From Struthidea cinerea (Eukaryota; Chordata; Aves; Passeriformes; Corcoracidae), in the NCBI GenBank assembly GCA_013397865.1, contig VZTI01005203.1:583485-647484 (forward strand): DNA of 64,000 nucleotides. The letters are read 5' to 3'. Within the stretch, counting starts at the first letter, position 1. Every line of letters starts with the position of its first letter. Below the pieces are notes generated by a model that saw only the letters and a list, made by a program, of their open reading frames with translations, was not told the origin of the DNA and searched no databases. Positions 60,271-64,000 of the stretch are shown here, one piece after another. The position numbers were made by a program, and so were the translations under genes.

Positions 60271-63055
60271 TGAGAGGTGCTGTTCAAATGGATTTGTCTC
60301 TGAGTTGAGATAGGCTCTGATGGTAGCATGTCTGGCTTCAAAAATTTTGTATTCCTCAATCACTACCTGTATCATCACTCATTGCCCGATTGTATTTCTG
60401 CTGCTCTTCAGAAATTATGTCTTCTTCCAGGGTGGTTTGTCTTCACCCAGTGGTGGTTTGTCTCAAGAATAGGGTTCTTTGCATCCCTTCTTTCCTTTTT
60501 CACACAACAGTGCAATATTGGTGCTAAAGCATGCATCGCTTCATGACCATTTGATGAAATGCTTAGAACTTTTCCAGGCAAGAAATTTTCAGGCTCTCTG
60601 CCTGCCCCTTGAAGTTAGTGTTTTCCAGATGCTTGTAACATGAATTCTCAAAGCATGTTCCAAGTCCATTTTCAGTAGCTTTTTCAAGGGGAGTGTAGAA
60701 GGACCCAAAACCTGAGAGCTCAACAGAAGGCAGTTTCCCTTTGATGAAAGGTGCATTGGTGGCAGGAGCTTCAGCCAACCAGATCTTTTAAAAGTGAAAG
60801 TAAATGAAAGTTTGTTAGTGAGATATGCTTTGAGAAACATGATTTAAGTGTGATGAAATTTATTTTAAGCCCTTAGGGGAACACTGTGGTTACCATAAGT
60901 TAATACACTCCTTGCAGAACTGCAGCAGAATAGCCTTAAATGAAGATCCTTCAGTGCTGCTGTTAATTATTCCTTCCACGCAACTCCAAATAAAAAAGTG
61001 GTGAGGTTTTAATTTTGTAATTACCAGAAGACTAATAATTCTTTTGCCAAAGGCCATGGTGATCTTTAAAATATGTAATGTAATTGCCTTATTCCTGTGC
61101 CATTAATTGTGCTCCAAATGTGGTCATCTGTCTTATGAGCAAATGTTACTCTGTTACCTCAAAGAAAACAAGCTATGAATGGTGAAAGGATGCAACCAAA
61201 AATTCACAGTTCTTTTGTTTGAATTTTTCTGGTTAATGTTGTAAGAGAAGGAGGTTACAAAAGGGGAGGCTGTGTATATTTGGTTAGTGTATTCAGCTAT
61301 TCATTACAATTCATGTCAGGGCTTAACACTTAGCCTATGAGTTATGGGTCTTTACATGAGTATAGGACACAGAAATTGAGAGTGACTGTAAAACCCAGCA
61401 GGCTTAGCAGAGGGATTCAAAGAAACATGTAGCCCATGAAGCCACATTCGGCTCACTTATTTTCTATGAGAATGAATCGTTTGTGACTTATAAGACATCT
61501 TCTGTTTTTTAATCTCTAGTAATAAATCTAAATAATGAGCTCATTACTAGTGAACTGCAAGAAATGTCAAATTTTACATTCGAATATCCGAATATGGTTT
61601 GACAAGGTGGCTAGGGAAGAATTAAGTTTTCCAGTGCTGAAATGTATCTTCCTTCCTTCCCTTGCTTCTGCTGCTTGTTTGAACACGTTCAGACACTTCT
61701 CTGGTCTTACTTCAACTAATTCAAATATAGCCCAGTGGAAAAAATTACACTTTTTTTTTTTTTCTCTGTGTTTTTGTATGTTTTCACTTTCTGTTCAGCA
61801 AATTCCAACAGTTTACCTTCCAATTAAATGAATGCCAAAAAAGTGTGGGCAGCAGGGACAGAGCAGGAGAGAAAGATAGAAAACTGAAAAATGAACAGGA
61901 ATTACCCTTTCAGCAAGGCTGGGTGCTCATTTGATTCAGCCACAGTGTAAAACCATGCCCTAAATTGGTGGTTTGGAGGCAGGAGTCACTGCAGTTGCAC
62001 TTCTGTATATTTTCAAGTCGGGGAGGCAAGCAGAGCTGTGGAGATGTGCAGAGCATGCTTTCTGTCACACAGTGTTACCCCTGTCAGCTCCTGGAGTTTT
62101 CAGTTTGATTCTCACCCTGAATTTAAAATCCAACATCTGCAGCATACATACATAAACAGGCCTTTAACACCCACAAAGAGGAATTGTATCCTTCATTGTC
62201 AGAGGATTGAGATTTAAGGGTTTTCTTCACCTGTCTGGCTTGTAGTAAATAAATTAACTTTCTGCAGTTCTTTTTTGTCTATAGTTTGGGAATAATCTGT
62301 ATGAGTCATTGTGCTTGTTCTTTTGTTTAATGTATGGGATGCTCTTGGAAAACTAACAGCAATTGATATTAAAAGTGAGTAACTCTGAGAGGTTATGAGG
62401 TAACCTTTACTTTCTCATTTAAAGCTGCTCTGCATTTCAATGGTAAAATTACTTTCTTATGGAAAAATAAATGCTTCTGAGGAAAAGATTGAAATAGCTT
62501 GTTACGGAGTCCCAAGGGAATCGGCACTTAATTTAAGTGTATTCCTGGGAGCCAAGTTTCCTGTGCAGCCCTTGCTGCCAGGACGCAGTGACTGTTAGCT
62601 GAGGCCTGAGACTCAGCCAAAGGAGATAATAAGTCTCTTTTGAAGGAAGGCAGAATGAATTACCATGTCTGCTGGTTCAGTCGAAAGCATGGATTGTGTG
62701 TCAACAATCAGAAACCTCCAGTGCCCGGAGCTCGGCAGGGCAAATACCGCCCTGGCATCTTTCTTTAGCAAAGGGTGGAAAGTACTCATTACATCCAATT
62801 AGCTTATGGTCTGTTAAACTTAGGGGAAAATATTTTTCCTATTACCTTTTCTTCTAGACCTCATAACAACAACATACAATTTTGACAACTAATGCAAAGC
62901 ATTTTCTTCATGGCATAGAAAATGTTCCGACTTAACAGATTCATGTGTAGTTTTCTGCTGGACTTTGTGTTCAGCAGTGGTAGCAGTCAGTTCCTGCGTT
63001 CCATGACATCTGAAAATGTGTGAAAAGAAAAATGGACAGGAAAACTCCCTCTGTA

Positions 63056-63074
63056 GGTGGGGGAGGGGAGGGGG
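63056..63074 (+). other. G-run cluster
   Basis: Runs of 2, 5, 4 and 5 G separated by single bases (GGTGGGGGAGGGGAGGGGG), a potential G-quadruplex on the transcribed RNA strand. Composition-based only. Confidence 0.4.
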
Positions 63075-64000
63075 AAAACAAGTATCTGTTGCATTCCAGA
63101 ATCAGTCATAATAATGGAAGTTCACATCAAATAATTGCTAGAGTCAGAATGGACAAACATCTGGCTTATTCATCGCTAGCTATACTAACAAAAATATGGA
63201 AGCCTGTTAGAGAAATCACTGATCATCCTGGTTTATTTTGGCGATTGCGCACCTTGGTATTTTTCACTTAATAAACATATCAGTACTTTATAGCTAGCAT
63301 ATCTCCAGTTCCAGGTTCACAGTTCATGTGCTTCTGTGACTTTGAACTCTTCCTTTCCTGAGTTTACCAGCAGACAGCTGCCCCAGAACAGATATGTTTA
63401 CATGTGGGGAGTAAATGGCAACTTGCAGCTCAGAGTTTCCATTTCCTTTTACATTGTTCAGGAACCCAGGCTCACAATTCGTCCTCAAGCTTCGCCTGGT
63501 GTGTGCATCTGACTTGGCCCTTTATAGTACAAAGGCTTTATTTTGACAGTGATTTGTTGATACAAAGGGCTGACTAGGGAAAAGCTACTTTCACTAGAAA
63601 TTACCCTCAGTATGCATGAAGTTCAATTGTGGGTGAAATAGCTTTTTAAAAAAATACTCAAAGCATCACTTTCTGTAAGGCTTTTAAGCACTATATCAAT
63701 GTAAGACTAATGTGGAACCACTTTATGCAGCTTTAGCAAGATAGATGTATTTTTAGATGGAGAAAAATCACATTTTGTATTAAGAATGATGGTGAAATCT
63801 GATTAGCTGCTTAACACACGACACTGTTTAAGCTATTGTCACATGTAGGTGATTCCCAGATGTCCTTGGTAAGGCAGTAATTACATGAAGGAGGTTATGA
63901 CAATTATAAACAAGAAACAAAACCATCAGAGTGATTTGTTCATTTGCCCAAACCCTGAAGTAGAATTACAAACTCCAGTGGAGAGTTTGTTCGTACTTTA

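Larger units (their letters stand above)
1..64000 (+). other. MTHFD1L: MTHFD1L gene, internal part (both ends outside the window)
   Basis: Thirteen exons on the plus strand join in phase into one protein segment that I recognise as MTHFD1L. The enzyme acts in the mitochondrial matrix, where its C-terminal domain interconverts formate + ATP + tetrahydrofolate and 10-formyl-THF + ADP + phosphate. It supplies formate from mitochondrial one-carbon metabolism to the cytosol for purine and thymidylate synthesis. The N-terminal dehydrogenase/cyclohydrolase-like domain of the family is catalytically dead. MTHFD1L rather than cytosolic MTHFD1 is chosen because e1 and e2 lack the dehydrogenase/cyclohydrolase signature that MTHFD1 keeps. 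Exon total is 1333 nt, with no internal stop and no frameshift. Both window ends are intronic, so promoter, start codon, stop codon and UTRs are not visible. Exon labels e1 to e13 are local to this window. Confidence 0.95.
47528..64000 (+). other. MTHFD1L: intron after e13 (incomplete, over 16 kb)
   Basis: 16473 nt to the window end without a recognisable exon. I looked for the next family block (V-TEAGFGADIGMEKF) in all plus-strand frames and did not see it. It contains an assembly gap in poly-T (53926-54003), two G-run clusters (52587-52604, 63056-63074) and a CpG-dense patch (59860-60270). The stretches 51170-51370 and 55380-55870 are GC-richer with longer chance frames, but have no identifiable content. 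No CR1 or LTR piece is recognised in this intron with confidence. Confidence 0.8.

Noticed and set aside
59848..60378. 176-codon minus-strand open frame, the longest in the window
   Set aside because: It coincides with the CpG-rich patch, where stop codons are rare by composition. The translation has no known motif, so it is reported as a CpG patch instead of a gene.
1..64000. Any defence system, CRISPR array, operon or other novel multi-gene system
   Set aside because: The window is one intron-rich vertebrate gene with repeats; no clustered genes, spacer arrays or bacterial signals are present.

Overview
The window is vertebrate nuclear DNA, most likely from a bird, on a draft assembly (one ambiguous base at 10101 and a 78-base gap at 53926-54003). 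The bird assignment rests on the repeats: several CR1 LINE fragments, some ending in the avian-type tail resembling ATTCTATGATTCT, and one solo endogenous-retrovirus LTR of a kind common in bird genomes. I cannot name the species.

One gene is recognised, and the whole window lies inside it. This is MTHFD1L, the mitochondrial monofunctional C1-tetrahydrofolate synthase (formate-tetrahydrofolate ligase), on the plus strand. Thirteen internal coding exons (called e1 to e13 here) lie between 2709 and 47527. All have AG/GT splice borders, and their phases join into one uninterrupted frame of 444 codons plus one base (1333 nt). By comparison with the human protein as I remember it (about 978 residues), they cover roughly residues 260 to 710. 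The 5' exons (mitochondrial presequence and first part of the dehydrogenase/cyclohydrolase-like domain) and the 3' exons (end of the synthetase domain, stop codon, 3' UTR) lie outside.

Layout. 1-2708 is intron. e1 to e3 (2709-8357) encode the end of the vestigial dehydrogenase/cyclohydrolase domain and the start of the linker. e4 (12204-12377) enters the formyl-THF synthetase domain. e5 to e9 (20104-24882) form a compact cluster carrying the ATP-binding motif, the Gly/Ala-rich family signature and the core conserved blocks. e10 to e13 (29087-47527) continue the synthetase domain through the conserved HAGPFANIAHGNS block. 47528-64000 is a single intron of more than 16 kb that runs off the window.

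The introns hold CR1 pieces (9117-9486 and 21566-21638 plus; 27429-28270, 30154-30255, 32501-33225 and 41921-42535 minus), the solo LTR (46807-47373) ending 42 bases before e13, a perfect 19-bp hairpin (45737-45779), a few short tandem repeats, and a CpG-dense patch deep in the last intron (59860-60270). I found no second protein-coding gene, tRNA, rRNA, CRISPR array or bacterial-type system. The best follow-ups are the LTR beside the e13 acceptor, the intronic CpG patch, and the contrast between strong conservation of the synthetase exons and decay of the dehydrogenase/cyclohydrolase exons.
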